Assembly (NCBI RefSeq): GCF_003149105.1
Contig: NZ_QGDS01000005.1
Location: 49,934-113,933, forward strand
DNA length: 64,000 nucleotides
DNA from: Faecalicatena contorta
GTDB taxonomy: Bacteria; Bacillota; Clostridia; Lachnospirales; Lachnospiraceae
Reading direction: 5' to 3'
Position numbers and translations under genes: made by a program. Positions 35,556 through 43,944 of this stretch are shown in pieces. Under the pieces are notes generated by a model. It made no database searches and was not told where the DNA came from. It saw only the letters and a list, made by a program, of their open reading frames with translations. Every line of letters begins with the position of its first letter. Position 1 is the first letter of the stretch.

Positions 35556-36848
35556 TCAACCGACCTTCAGCTTAAATTTCTGTATCTCCTTTTCACTGGA
35601 CACCTTTTCAATCATGCCGCCCAAAGAACGGAGTTTATCCTCAAATCTCTCATATCCTCTCTGGATATAAACAATATCATCAATAATGGTGATTCCGTCT
35701 GTTGCCAGCCCGGCAATACAAAGAGCTGCGCCTGCACGTAAATCAGGGGCACTTACTCTTGCGCCCGATAATTTCTCTACACCTTCGATTGTTGCGGAAT
35801 TTCCCTCTACTTTAATCACCGCACCCATTCTTGCCAGCTCATCTAAGTATTTAAAACGATTTTCAAAAATACTTTCTGTAATCGTACTTGTTCCTTTCGC
35901 CAGTGCCAGAGTCACTCCTATCTGCGGCTGCATGTCTGTGGGATATCCGGGATAAGGCAGTGTCTTAACCTGGGTGGAACTCAGCCTGCCTTTTGCCACT
36001 ACGCGCACTGCATCATCAAATTCCTCTACCTCACATCCAATATCTACCAGTTTGGAAATGGTCGCATCCAAGTGCTTTGGTATGACATTTAATACCGTTA
36101 CGTCTCCTCTTGTCGCTGCTGCTGCAAACATAAAAGTTCCTGCCTCAATCTGGTCAGGAATGATGGAATATTCCGTCTTATGAAGAGATTTTACCCCGCG
36201 GATTTTGATAACATCGGTTCCGGCGCCTTTGATGTTTGCACCCATACTGTTCAGGAAATTAGCCATGTCAACTACATGAGGCTCTTTTGCCACATTTTCC
36301 ATAATTGTCAAACCTTCTGCCATAGCCGCAGCCATCATGACATTAATGGTAGCCCCCACTGTGACCACGTCAAAATAGAGATGCGTTCCCTTGAGCACCT
36401 CAGCCTCCGCCACAATCTTGCCATGTTCAATGTCTACATCGGCTCCAAGAGCACGAAATCCTTTTAAATGCTGGTCAATCGGCCGGCTGCCGATATTGCA
36501 TCCGCCCGGAAGGGCCACCTCTGATTTTTTATATTTCCCAAGAAGAGCTCCTAACAGATAATAAGACGCTCTAATTTTTTTAATATAATCATATTCTATA
36601 CTAAAATCACCAACTGTGCTTCCGTTAATCTTTACTGTATGCCTGTCAATTCTCTGCACCATGGCACCAATTCCGGCTATGGCTTCCAACATCACATTGA
36701 TATCATTCACATCCGGCAGATTGTCAATCAGGACAGTCTCGTCCGTCATAATCGCTGCTGCCAGAATAGCAAGCGCGGCATTCTTCGCTCCGCCTATCTC
36801 AACTTCCCCTACAAGCGGACTGCCGCCTTTAATAATATATTGCTCCAT
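35556..36848 (-). CDS. murA: UDP-N-acetylglucosamine 1-carboxyvinyltransferase
   Basis: 430 residues. First committed step of peptidoglycan synthesis (PEP + UDP-GlcNAc). EPSP-synthase fold: GEVEIGGAKNAALAILAA at the N-terminus and LPGGCNIGSRPIDQH with catalytic Cys117 (the fosfomycin target). YPGYPTDMQPQ, ITESIFENRF and DLRAGAALCIAGLATDG follow. Monocistronic, between its own promoter (36936-36963) and a strong terminator. Confidence 0.97.
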   Translation of the reverse strand: MEQYIIKGGSPLVGEVEIGGAKNAALAILAAAIMTDETVLIDNLPDVNDINVMLEAIAGIGAMVQRIDRHTVKINGSTVGDFSIEYDYIKKIRASYYLLGALLGKYKKSEVALPGGCNIGSRPIDQHLKGFRALGADVDIEHGKIVAEAEVLKGTHLYFDVVTVGATINVMMAAAMAEGLTIMENVAKEPHVVDMANFLNSMGANIKGAGTDVIKIRGVKSLHKTEYSIIPDQIEAGTFMFAAAATRGDVTVLNVIPKHLDATISKLVDIGCEVEEFDDAVRVVAKGRLSSTQVKTLPYPGYPTDMQPQIGVTLALAKGTSTITESIFENRFKYLDELARMGAVIKVEGNSATIEGVEKLSGARVSAPDLRAGAALCIAGLATDGITIIDDIVYIQRGYERFEDKLRSLGGMIEKVSSEKEIQKFKLKVG

Positions 36849-36935
36849 ATTGCACCTCGATTATCCGATATTATTATCGTATCCCTTATTATTCCCCTGT
36901 TACATCCTCAAGTCTAATTTTCAATATGCTAAGAC

Positions 36936-36963
36936 ATTATACCATAAAACTAGCATTTGTAAA
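36936..36963 (-). promoter_or_regulatory. murA promoter
   Basis: TTTACA (36963-36958), 16-nt spacer, TATAAT (36941-36936) on the minus strand. Confidence 0.7.
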
Positions 36964-36994
36964 ATCATTTTTTCACATGCCATGGTAAACCCGC

Positions 36995-37504
36995 TTATTT
37001 GTTATATTTCCTGACTGCCGACAGAACATTCTCGATTGTCTGTTCAATCTCACAGCCGTCTTCACAAACGGTTATATCCGCATACTTCTCGAAAAGCTTT
37101 ACTCTCTCATTATACAGGTCACGGAATGACTGCCCTTCTTTCAAGACAACCCCCCGCTTCTTGGGACTTCGAATCCGCTTTTTTATTGTTTGGTAAGAGG
37201 CCTTTAAATATACAACTGTTCCGATTTCTTTAAAATGCTTCATTGCTTCTTCACAGTAAACAATACTTCCGCCAGGTGAAATCACTGCATTTTCCGCATC
37301 AACCTCCTGGTTCACCTGATTTTCTATTTTCAAAAAACCTTCTTCTCCAACATCCGCAATAATCTCTCGCAGATGCCGCTTCTCCTGTTTCTGAATCAGC
37401 AGGTCCGTATCAATAAACTGCATCCCAAGCTGCTTCGCGACGACAACGCCTACCGTACTTTTTCCTACTGCAGGCATGCCTATAAAAATAAGATTACTTT
37501 TCAT
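36995..37504 (-). CDS. aroK: Shikimate kinase
   Basis: 169 residues from ATG 37504; GGGTGG lies 7 nt upstream, whereas the GTG at 37516 would sit inside that RBS. P-loop FIGMPAVGKSTVG, shikimate-binding FIDTDLLIQ and VISPGGSIVYCEEAM, and the lid region RIRSPKKRGV are present. Phosphorylates shikimate in chorismate synthesis. No other aro genes are adjacent. Confidence 0.93.
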   Translation of the reverse strand: MKSNLIFIGMPAVGKSTVGVVVAKQLGMQFIDTDLLIQKQEKRHLREIIADVGEEGFLKIENQVNQEVDAENAVISPGGSIVYCEEAMKHFKEIGTVVYLKASYQTIKKRIRSPKKRGVVLKEGQSFRDLYNERVKLFEKYADITVCEDGCEIEQTIENVLSAVRKYNK

Positions 37505-37541
37505 ATGTATATCCACCCTTTTATCTTAACTCATAGTGTGT

Positions 37542-37570
37542 ATTATATCATACTTTTTTAAATTAGTAAA
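37542..37570 (-). promoter_or_regulatory. aroK promoter
   Basis: TTTACT (37570-37565), 17-nt spacer, TATAAT (37547-37542) on the minus strand. It overlaps the 3' end of the upstream hypothetical gene. Confidence 0.65.
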
Positions 37571-38144
37571 ATCTGCGCCTGCAGCGGCGGTTATCACATC
37601 TGCGTTTGAACAGTTCCTGATACAGCATTACATCAATCAGTTCGCGCAGCCAATCTGGATTTTGGTTTCTTCTCGGCTTCCTGTTATGAGGGCGCTTTTC
37701 AGGCCTGAAACGCTCCTGTCCCCACAACGGGCGGTTTGTGGAGTGCTGGGGATAGTTTGTAGCCTGCAGCGGACGATCCGGCACCTGGGGTGGACAATTT
37801 GAAGCCTGCATTGCCTGCTGCTCCTCTGAGTTCTCTTCTGCCGCAGCCTCTTCCTCCATCTCATATTCTTCCAGCAGTCCGAAGAAAAGTCTTTTATCTT
37901 TCTGCACACTCTCATAAACCCTGCTGCTCAGAATTCTAAGCTGGAGCTTATCCGGATACTCATCGTACATCATACTGTTGTCGTACTCCATCCTGTCACA
38001 TTCCCCTTCCACATGCGGCAGGATTTTCTTTGCTACATCTGAATATAGACTCTTCATATACTCAAAATCTCTGCGTTCAAGCTTCTCATCATCATACGCG
38101 AGCGGCATAGGATATGCCATGTAATACGGCAATTTTGGGTTCAT
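37563..38144 (-). CDS. Hypothetical protein, spore-coat-like composition
   Basis: 193 residues. Tyr/Met/Asp-rich N-terminus (PYYMAYPMPLAYDDEKLERRDFEYMKSLY), a helical DKLQLRILSSRVYESVQKDKRL middle, then a low-complexity Gln/Pro/Arg-rich stretch with PQVPDRPLQATNYPQ-type repeats (about 120-160). It ends with a Cys/Arg-rich tail (FKRRCDNRRCRRRFY). The composition resembles spore coat or morphogenetic proteins of Clostridia. I recognise no defined domain. Confidence 0.7.
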   Translation of the reverse strand: MNPKLPYYMAYPMPLAYDDEKLERRDFEYMKSLYSDVAKKILPHVEGECDRMEYDNSMMYDEYPDKLQLRILSSRVYESVQKDKRLFFGLLEEYEMEEEAAAEENSEEQQAMQASNCPPQVPDRPLQATNYPQHSTNRPLWGQERFRPEKRPHNRKPRRNQNPDWLRELIDVMLYQELFKRRCDNRRCRRRFY

Positions 38145-38256
38145 AATTCACACTTCCATTTCAAGACATTATATGGTTAATATATGCAAAGGGGGGATAA
38201 TCGTTAATAATCGCAGTATCCTGATGTAATTTTAGAACAAATAAACATTCACTCTC

Positions 38257-38310
38257 TTGACAAACAGAAATCCATATGTTACCATAAACACCGTTAGCTA
38301 ACAGTGTTTA
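38257..38310 (+). promoter_or_regulatory. tetR promoter with near-perfect palindromic operator
   Basis: TTGACA (38257-38262), 17-nt spacer, TACCAT (38280-38285). A 26-bp palindrome at 38285-38310 with TAAACAC/GTGTTTA ends and core GTTAGCTAAC (one mismatched pair) starts at the -10. This is the expected autoregulatory TetR site. Confidence 0.82.
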
Positions 38311-38330
38311 CAAACAGGAGTGATGAAATA

Positions 38331-38960
38331 ATGCCAAGGGATAAAAGCCTGACGCTGGAAAAAATAATTCCGTGCGCCAAAAAGGAATTTTTAGATAAGG
38401 GGTTTGAACGCGCTTCTCTCCGAACGATTGCTGCTGATGCCGGCATGTCCGCGGCAGGATTATATCGTCATTTTGAAAGTAAGGAAGCAATGTTCGATGC
38501 ACTGGTTGCTCCTCTCGTGGATACATATTTCCGCAACTATGAGGAATCCATGCAGCGCAACTATGCGCTTCTGGATACGGAAGAAATCAAAAAATTCTGG
38601 GTAATCTCCGAGGAGGAAGGCCTGCAGTATGTAAACTTTATCTACGACCATTTTGAGGAATTCAAGCTCCTGCTAACCCGTTCAGATGGTACAAAGTACC
38701 AGAACTTTGTTCACCAGGTCTCTGAGATGGAAGTCAAGGAAATGACCCGACTTATGGACGAACTGAGGAACAGAGGTTTTTCAGTGAAAGATATTTCCCA
38801 GGATGAGCTTCATATGCTCATAAGCGGCTATGTAACTTCTATATTTGAAGTAGTCATTCATGACTATCCACGTGAAAAAGCCATTACACATGTTAAAACG
38901 CTGATGAGTTTTTTATATCCTGGCTGGATAAAGGCATTCGGTATGGAAGGCATTGTTTAA
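38331..38960 (+). CDS. TetR/AcrR-family transcriptional regulator
   Basis: 209 residues from ATG 38331, GGAG upstream. N-terminal HTH: IIPCAKKEFLDKGFERASLRTIAADAGMSAAGLYRHFESKEAMFDALV. The C-terminal ligand-binding domain (about 65-209) is acidic and aromatic-rich. It is followed by its own terminator and then the transporter cluster, which carries a related operator (39019-39034), so it probably represses both itself and the transporters until an unknown ligand binds. Confidence 0.93.
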   Translation: MPRDKSLTLEKIIPCAKKEFLDKGFERASLRTIAADAGMSAAGLYRHFESKEAMFDALVAPLVDTYFRNYEESMQRNYALLDTEEIKKFWVISEEEGLQYVNFIYDHFEEFKLLLTRSDGTKYQNFVHQVSEMEVKEMTRLMDELRNRGFSVKDISQDELHMLISGYVTSIFEVVIHDYPREKAITHVKTLMSFLYPGWIKAFGMEGIV

Positions 38961-38982
38961 AACTGAACTAATAAGATAAAAC

Positions 38983-39008
38983 TTCGGGGATTCGTCCCTG
39001 AATTTTTG
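38983..39008 (+). terminator. Terminator after tetR
   Basis: TTCGGGGA-TTCG-TCCCTGAA stem with a TTCG tetraloop, followed by TTTTTG. Confidence 0.82.
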
Positions 39009-39018
39009 TATTTTATGA

Positions 39019-39034
39019 GTTAGTTAACGCTAAC
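39019..39034 (+). promoter_or_regulatory. Second TetR-type operator before the ABC genes
   Basis: GTTAGTTAACGCTAAC, an inverted repeat sharing the GTTAG/CTAAC half-sites with the site at 38285-38310. It lies 38 nt upstream of the first transporter start. Confidence 0.65.
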
Positions 39035-39071
39035 CAAAATTGTTCGCTAAAAAGAAAAGGGGTAAGCACAT

Positions 39072-40817
39072 TTGGAAAAAGAAAAAAAGAAAAAACCATT
39101 GAAAAGGCTCATGGATTTTGCATCGTACCATAAGGGAAAATATGCTGCCTCGGTGCTTCTCGCAGTTATTGGTGTTTCCGGGGGACTGGTCCCCTATGCA
39201 GGCGTGTCCCAGATTATCATCAACCTGCTGGCAGAGACAAGAAAGGATGTGGGATTTTATTTAATGTGGTGTGGCATTTCAGGCGTTGGCCTTATCATCA
39301 AAACACTTTGCATGAACTGGTCGACTGCCCTGTCCCACGAGGCAACATTTTCAGTTATCGCGGAAGTACGTACCAAACTGGTCCGGAAACTGGCCCGCGT
39401 CCCCATGGGGTGCGTACTTGAAACGCCATCCGGCCAATTCAAGAACATCATTGTGGAAAAGGCAGACAGTCTGGAGACGCCACTGGCACATGTGCTGCCG
39501 GAAATGACCTCCAATCTTTTGATTCCGCTGGGTATTATCGTGTACATGTTTATTTTGGACTGGCGTATGGCGTTAGTCTCGCTTATCACACTTCCAATTG
39601 GGTTTATCTTCTACGTGATGATGATGAGAGATTACCGCGAAAAGTACGATAGCGTTATGAGGGCAGGCAAGCACATGAGCGGAACCATGGTGGAATACAT
39701 AAACGGTATTGAAGTCATCAAAGCCTTTAATCAGTCTGCAAATTCTTATGCGAAGTTCACAGATTCAGTAAAAACTAATGTGAACGTAGTTTTGGACTGG
39801 ATTCGCTCCACACAAGTATATTCTGCCATTTCCCAGGGAGTCTGGCCGGCTGTGCTGCTGGGAGTACTGCCTGTCGGGTGCCTGTTTTACATAAACGGCT
39901 CATTGGGGGGCGGGGAATTTATCACAATTACAATCCTTTCTCTTGGCATCTCCGCGCCAATTCTATCCGCCATGATTTATACGGATGATATCGCAAAAAT
40001 TGGTGCTGTTGTAGCAGAAGTGGGACAGGTGCTGGATTTGCCGGAACTAAACCGGCCGAAGGAAAACAAAAAGTTTGAGAACCGGAATATTGTTCTTGAA
40101 CATATCGGATTTTCCTACGGGAAAGAAGAGATACTATCGGACGTGAATCTGGAAATCAAGGAGGGTTCCATTACAGCCTTTGTCGGGCCATCCGGGGGAG
40201 GAAAATCCACCATTGCAAAACTCATCGCCTCTTTCTGGGATGTAAACAAAGGGCGCATTACTCTGGGCGGCATAGATGTCCGTGATATACCACTGGAACA
40301 GATTATGAACGAGATTTCCTATGTGTCCCAGGATAACTACTTATTTAACGATACCATCCGCAACAATATCCGAATGGGAAAACCAGGCGCCTCGGACGAG
40401 GAGGTCGAAGCTGCTGCGAAAGCGTCCGGATGTCAAGACTTTATTATGAAGCTGGAACACGGCTACGAGACCATTGCCGGTGGGGCCGGAGGCCACCTTT
40501 CTGGTGGAGAGCGGCAGCGAATTGCGATTGCCCGGTCCATGCTCAAGGACGCAAACATTATTATTTTTGATGAGGCAACCGCCTACACCGACCCGGAAAA
40601 TGAAGCTGTAATCCAGGAGGCCGTATCCAGGCTCATTCTCGGAAAAACGCTGATAGTCATTGCCCACCGGCTGTCCACCATCACCGATTCTGATAAAATT
40701 GTAGTCATTGAAAACGGCAGGGTTCTGGCGGAGGGAACCCATAACGTGCTTCTGGAGGAATGTAAACTGTACCACCGTATGTTTACAGCACACATGGAAG
40801 CGGCCGACGCATCTTGA
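39072..40817 (+). CDS. ABC transporter ATP-binding/permease half-protein, YbtP/IrtA-like (1 of 2)
   Basis: 581 residues, TTG start at 39072. Six-helix type IV (exporter-fold) membrane domain (about 15-305), then a nucleotide-binding domain: Walker A GPSGGGKST, Q-loop ISYVSQDNYLF, signature GGHLSGGERQR, Walker B IIIFDEATAYTDPENE and switch IAHRLST. The DEAT..xDPENE ending is shared with its partner and recalls siderophore-importing IrtAB/YbtPQ half-transporters. Stop overlaps the next start by 4 nt, so a heterodimer is likely. Confidence 0.88.
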   Translation: MEKEKKKKPLKRLMDFASYHKGKYAASVLLAVIGVSGGLVPYAGVSQIIINLLAETRKDVGFYLMWCGISGVGLIIKTLCMNWSTALSHEATFSVIAEVRTKLVRKLARVPMGCVLETPSGQFKNIIVEKADSLETPLAHVLPEMTSNLLIPLGIIVYMFILDWRMALVSLITLPIGFIFYVMMMRDYREKYDSVMRAGKHMSGTMVEYINGIEVIKAFNQSANSYAKFTDSVKTNVNVVLDWIRSTQVYSAISQGVWPAVLLGVLPVGCLFYINGSLGGGEFITITILSLGISAPILSAMIYTDDIAKIGAVVAEVGQVLDLPELNRPKENKKFENRNIVLEHIGFSYGKEEILSDVNLEIKEGSITAFVGPSGGGKSTIAKLIASFWDVNKGRITLGGIDVRDIPLEQIMNEISYVSQDNYLFNDTIRNNIRMGKPGASDEEVEAAAKASGCQDFIMKLEHGYETIAGGAGGHLSGGERQRIAIARSMLKDANIIIFDEATAYTDPENEAVIQEAVSRLILGKTLIVIAHRLSTITDSDKIVVIENGRVLAEGTHNVLLEECKLYHRMFTAHMEAADAS

Positions 40818-42571
40818 GGGGAGGAATATCTTTGATTGACATCTTGAAAAAGTTCTTCCGGTTCGCGGACAGCCAGAAGTCAAAATGGGTGAAAAGCATT
40901 GTCCTTACCCTGTTCAAGTCCGTTTTTGCATCTATTGAGCTTCTTGCCATTGCCATTGTACTGCGTGGGGTTGCAACGGATTCCGTGACCCACACAACAG
41001 CGCTGGCAGCTCTGGGAATCATGCTGGTAAGTGTCGTTGGCACCATTGTAATGCGGCATTTGGCCCAAAGCAGCCAGTCTTCCGGATGCTATATCATGAG
41101 CGGGGATAAGCGCATACATATTGGTGACCGCCTGAAGCTTATGCCTATGGGGTATTTTAACAGCCGCAGTCTGGGCAACATTACTGCTGCGGCGACCTCT
41201 ACTATGGAGGATATTGAAAACACCGCACCCCGTATTATCGTTAACTATCTCAACGGTCTAATCCACGGATTTGTCATGACCCTTGCACTGACCATTTTTG
41301 AGTGGCGGATTGGGCTGATTGCAATTACTGGGCTGGTATTGTTTTTGCTCATTAATATATTGCTTCACAAGCGCGCACACAAGGCATCACAGATCAGGCA
41401 GGAGGCCCAGGCCGAGCTGGTGGATGCGGTACTGGAATACATACAGGGTATGAGTGTTGTAAAATCCTTCGGAATCGAAGCATCGGCGGGACAGAAAATC
41501 CGCCGGGCAATCGCCGACAGCGAGCGCATGAACATTGGTCTCGAAAAAAAGACCATCCCTTTTATGACTGTGCAGCAGCTTGTCCTGCGCGTTATCAGCA
41601 CAATTATAATCACTCTGTCGGTAGTACTGTATCTTTATGGGGTCATGGATCTTTCCATCTGCCTGCTGATGCTTCTCTCCGGCTTCATTGTGTTCAGTGA
41701 GCTGGAAAGCGGCGGCAGTATGTCAGCTTTCCTGCGTCTGATTGACGCCTCCATTGACCGGGTAAATGAAATACAGAAAACACCTGTCATGGACCTTGAA
41801 GGAACGCAGCACCCCCCTGGAAGTATGGATATTGTTTTCAATGATGTATCCTTCTCCTATGGCGAAAAAATCATTATCAACCATGTCAGCCTTAAGATAC
41901 CTGCAAAAACCACCACAGCCATTGTCGGGCCATCCGGCAGCGGAAAGACCACGCTGTGCAGCTTGATCGCCCGTTTCTGGGATGTGGACCAAGGCAGTAT
42001 TACCCTGGGCGGTACAGATGTCCGGCAATACAAGCTGGACGGCCTCCTGCAAAATATCAGTATGGTCTTTCAGCAGGTATATTTGTTCAATGATACCATC
42101 GCCAATAATATCCGGCTGGGAAAGCCTGAGGCGACCCCGGAAGAAGTCAGAGAAGCCGCAAAAAAAGCCTGCTGCCATGATTTTATAAGCCTGCTGCCCA
42201 AAGGCTATGACACGGTCATCGGCGAAGGCGGTGCTACGCTTTCTGGCGGGGAAAAGCAGCGCATCTCCATTGCACGTGCACTTTTGAAGGATGCACCCAT
42301 CATTATATTTGATGAGGCAACTGCCAATGTAGATCCTGAAAACGAGAATGCTCTGCAGCAGGCAATCGGGTCCCTGACCAGAGACAAGACTGTTATTATG
42401 ATTGCGCACCGTCTCAAAACAGTACGAAATGCCGACCAGATCATCGTGCTGGATGCAGGGAAAATCGTGCAAACAGGTACACACGATAAGTTGTTCGCAG
42501 AAAAGGGGCTCTACGCAGACTTTATTCATGTCCGCGAAAAGGCCGTGGGCTGGAAAATCGCCAGCGAATAA
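40814..42571 (+). CDS. ABC transporter ATP-binding/permease half-protein, YbtQ/IrtB-like (2 of 2)
   Basis: 585 residues from TTG 40814... the first Met-equivalent codons read MRGGISLIDILKKFFRF, and TTG 40832 (LIDILKKFF) after GAGGGGAGG is an alternative start. Six membrane helices (about 25-310); NBD with GPSGSGKTT, SMVFQQVYLFND, GGATLSGGEKQRISIARA, IIFDEATANVDPENE and IAHRLKT. Both catalytic sites of the predicted heterodimer look intact. Substrate unknown. Confidence 0.85.
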   Translation: MRGGISLIDILKKFFRFADSQKSKWVKSIVLTLFKSVFASIELLAIAIVLRGVATDSVTHTTALAALGIMLVSVVGTIVMRHLAQSSQSSGCYIMSGDKRIHIGDRLKLMPMGYFNSRSLGNITAAATSTMEDIENTAPRIIVNYLNGLIHGFVMTLALTIFEWRIGLIAITGLVLFLLINILLHKRAHKASQIRQEAQAELVDAVLEYIQGMSVVKSFGIEASAGQKIRRAIADSERMNIGLEKKTIPFMTVQQLVLRVISTIIITLSVVLYLYGVMDLSICLLMLLSGFIVFSELESGGSMSAFLRLIDASIDRVNEIQKTPVMDLEGTQHPPGSMDIVFNDVSFSYGEKIIINHVSLKIPAKTTTAIVGPSGSGKTTLCSLIARFWDVDQGSITLGGTDVRQYKLDGLLQNISMVFQQVYLFNDTIANNIRLGKPEATPEEVREAAKKACCHDFISLLPKGYDTVIGEGGATLSGGEKQRISIARALLKDAPIIIFDEATANVDPENENALQQAIGSLTRDKTVIMIAHRLKTVRNADQIIVLDAGKIVQTGTHDKLFAEKGLYADFIHVREKAVGWKIASE

Positions 42572-42633
42572 AGCTGTGCATAATCGGGCTTATGGCTGAA
42601 CTGTTACTAATTTTTAGATTGGAGGTTATTGAA

Positions 42634-43218
42634 ATGAGTAAGAAAAAACTGGATGTCAAGGATTTGATTAATGTAGGCATCTTCACTGCAATTTATTATA
42701 TCTTACTGGTCGCAGCTGGCTTTTTGGGGTACATTCCCATCTTCTCAGTGCTGTTTCCGCTTGTGGTTGCGCTTCTCTGCGGGATTCCATTTGTTCTCTT
42801 TTTAACTAAGACAAAGACCTTTGGCATGATTACCATTATGGGCGTGCTTTTGGGTATTCTGACCTTTGCCTTTGGACAGGGATGGTATGCAATTGTCACC
42901 GGCCTTCTCTGCGGTCTGCTTGCCGACCTGATATGTAAGGCCGGAGAGTATAAAAACTGGAAGTATATGGTTGTGTGCTTTTGCATGTTCAGCCAATGGG
43001 TAATCGGCTCGATGCTCCCCATGTGGATTATGAAAGACAGTTATTTTGAAATGATGCGTGATATGCAGGGCGCCGCTTTCGCCGAATCTCTGGAGTCTCT
43101 GATCACGGGCTGGATGCTGATATTGCTTATCGTTCTGACGGCAGTTGCAGCCGTCATTGGAGCGTATTTAGGCAAAGCTGTGCTCAAAAGGCACTTTGTA
43201 AGGGCAGGGATTGCATAA
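42634..43218 (+). CDS. ECF transporter S component, Trep_Strep family
   Basis: 194 residues from ATG 42634 (GGAGG upstream); six hydrophobic helices. The start MSKKKLDVKDLINVGIFTAIYY is typical of the MptD/Trep_Strep (TIGR02185-like) S components. Substrate-binding integral membrane subunit of the ECF importer encoded by the next two genes. The substrate of this family is not established to my knowledge. Confidence 0.85.
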   Translation: MSKKKLDVKDLINVGIFTAIYYILLVAAGFLGYIPIFSVLFPLVVALLCGIPFVLFLTKTKTFGMITIMGVLLGILTFAFGQGWYAIVTGLLCGLLADLICKAGEYKNWKYMVVCFCMFSQWVIGSMLPMWIMKDSYFEMMRDMQGAAFAESLESLITGWMLILLIVLTAVAAVIGAYLGKAVLKRHFVRAGIA

Positions 43219-43931
43219 TGCCAGAGAGGTTGCTAATTAAAACAGCGGAAGGTATACAGCTTGACCCGCGAACCACGGTATACCTTCTGCTGCTCATAAA
43301 TATTGTTATATTCGCTACAAATCCCAGCGGCTTCCAGCTGATAGCAAAAGGAGCACTGGCAGCCATCCCCTTTGCATTGCTGTGCAGTGCCGGGAAATGG
43401 AAACAAAGTTTTATCTACGCCGTTTTATATGTGGTGGGACAATTGGCTGAAACTTATCTTACCGCATATGCCGCCGGACTGTGGGGACTTCTGATGCGCT
43501 TTACCGCGCAGATGCTTAACAGGCTTGTTCCAATCGTCATCATGGCCTATTATTTAATCAGGACGATGGAAGTCAGCGCATTTATTGCAGCAATGGAACG
43601 GATGCATATTACACGGAAAATCGTTATCCCTCTTGCAGTTATATTTCGCTTTTTCCCAACCATTGGGGAGGAATACCACGCCATCAATGACGCCATGCGC
43701 ATGCGCGGCATTGGTTTTCGGGGAAGTCCACTGGCTATGCTGGAATACCGTCTCGTTCCCCTGATGATGTCGATTGCCAGGATCGGCAACGAGCTGTCGG
43801 CTGCGGCACTTACAAGAGGTTTAAGCATCACAGGAGAGCGCACTAATATATATAAAATCGGATTTGGTGTACAGGATGCTGTGTTTGGCCTCTGGGCAAC
43901 GGCGGCCGCAATCCTGTTTTTCATTCTATAA
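43218..43931 (+). CDS. ECF transporter T component (EcfT-like)
   Basis: 237 residues, start overlapping the S-component stop (TAATG). Hydrophobic N-terminal half, then the coupling-helix signatures of EcfT: AMRMRGIGF and AALTRGLS (Arg-Gly motifs that contact the ATPases). Links S component to the ATPase pair. Confidence 0.88.
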   Translation: MPERLLIKTAEGIQLDPRTTVYLLLLINIVIFATNPSGFQLIAKGALAAIPFALLCSAGKWKQSFIYAVLYVVGQLAETYLTAYAAGLWGLLMRFTAQMLNRLVPIVIMAYYLIRTMEVSAFIAAMERMHITRKIVIPLAVIFRFFPTIGEEYHAINDAMRMRGIGFRGSPLAMLEYRLVPLMMSIARIGNELSAAALTRGLSITGERTNIYKIGFGVQDAVFGLWATAAAILFFIL

Positions 43932-43944
43932 AGGGGGTATTCCC

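Noticed and set aside
41723..42529. A 268-codon minus-strand frame inside the second ABC gene
   Set aside because: Antisense shadow of intact ABC ATPase motifs.
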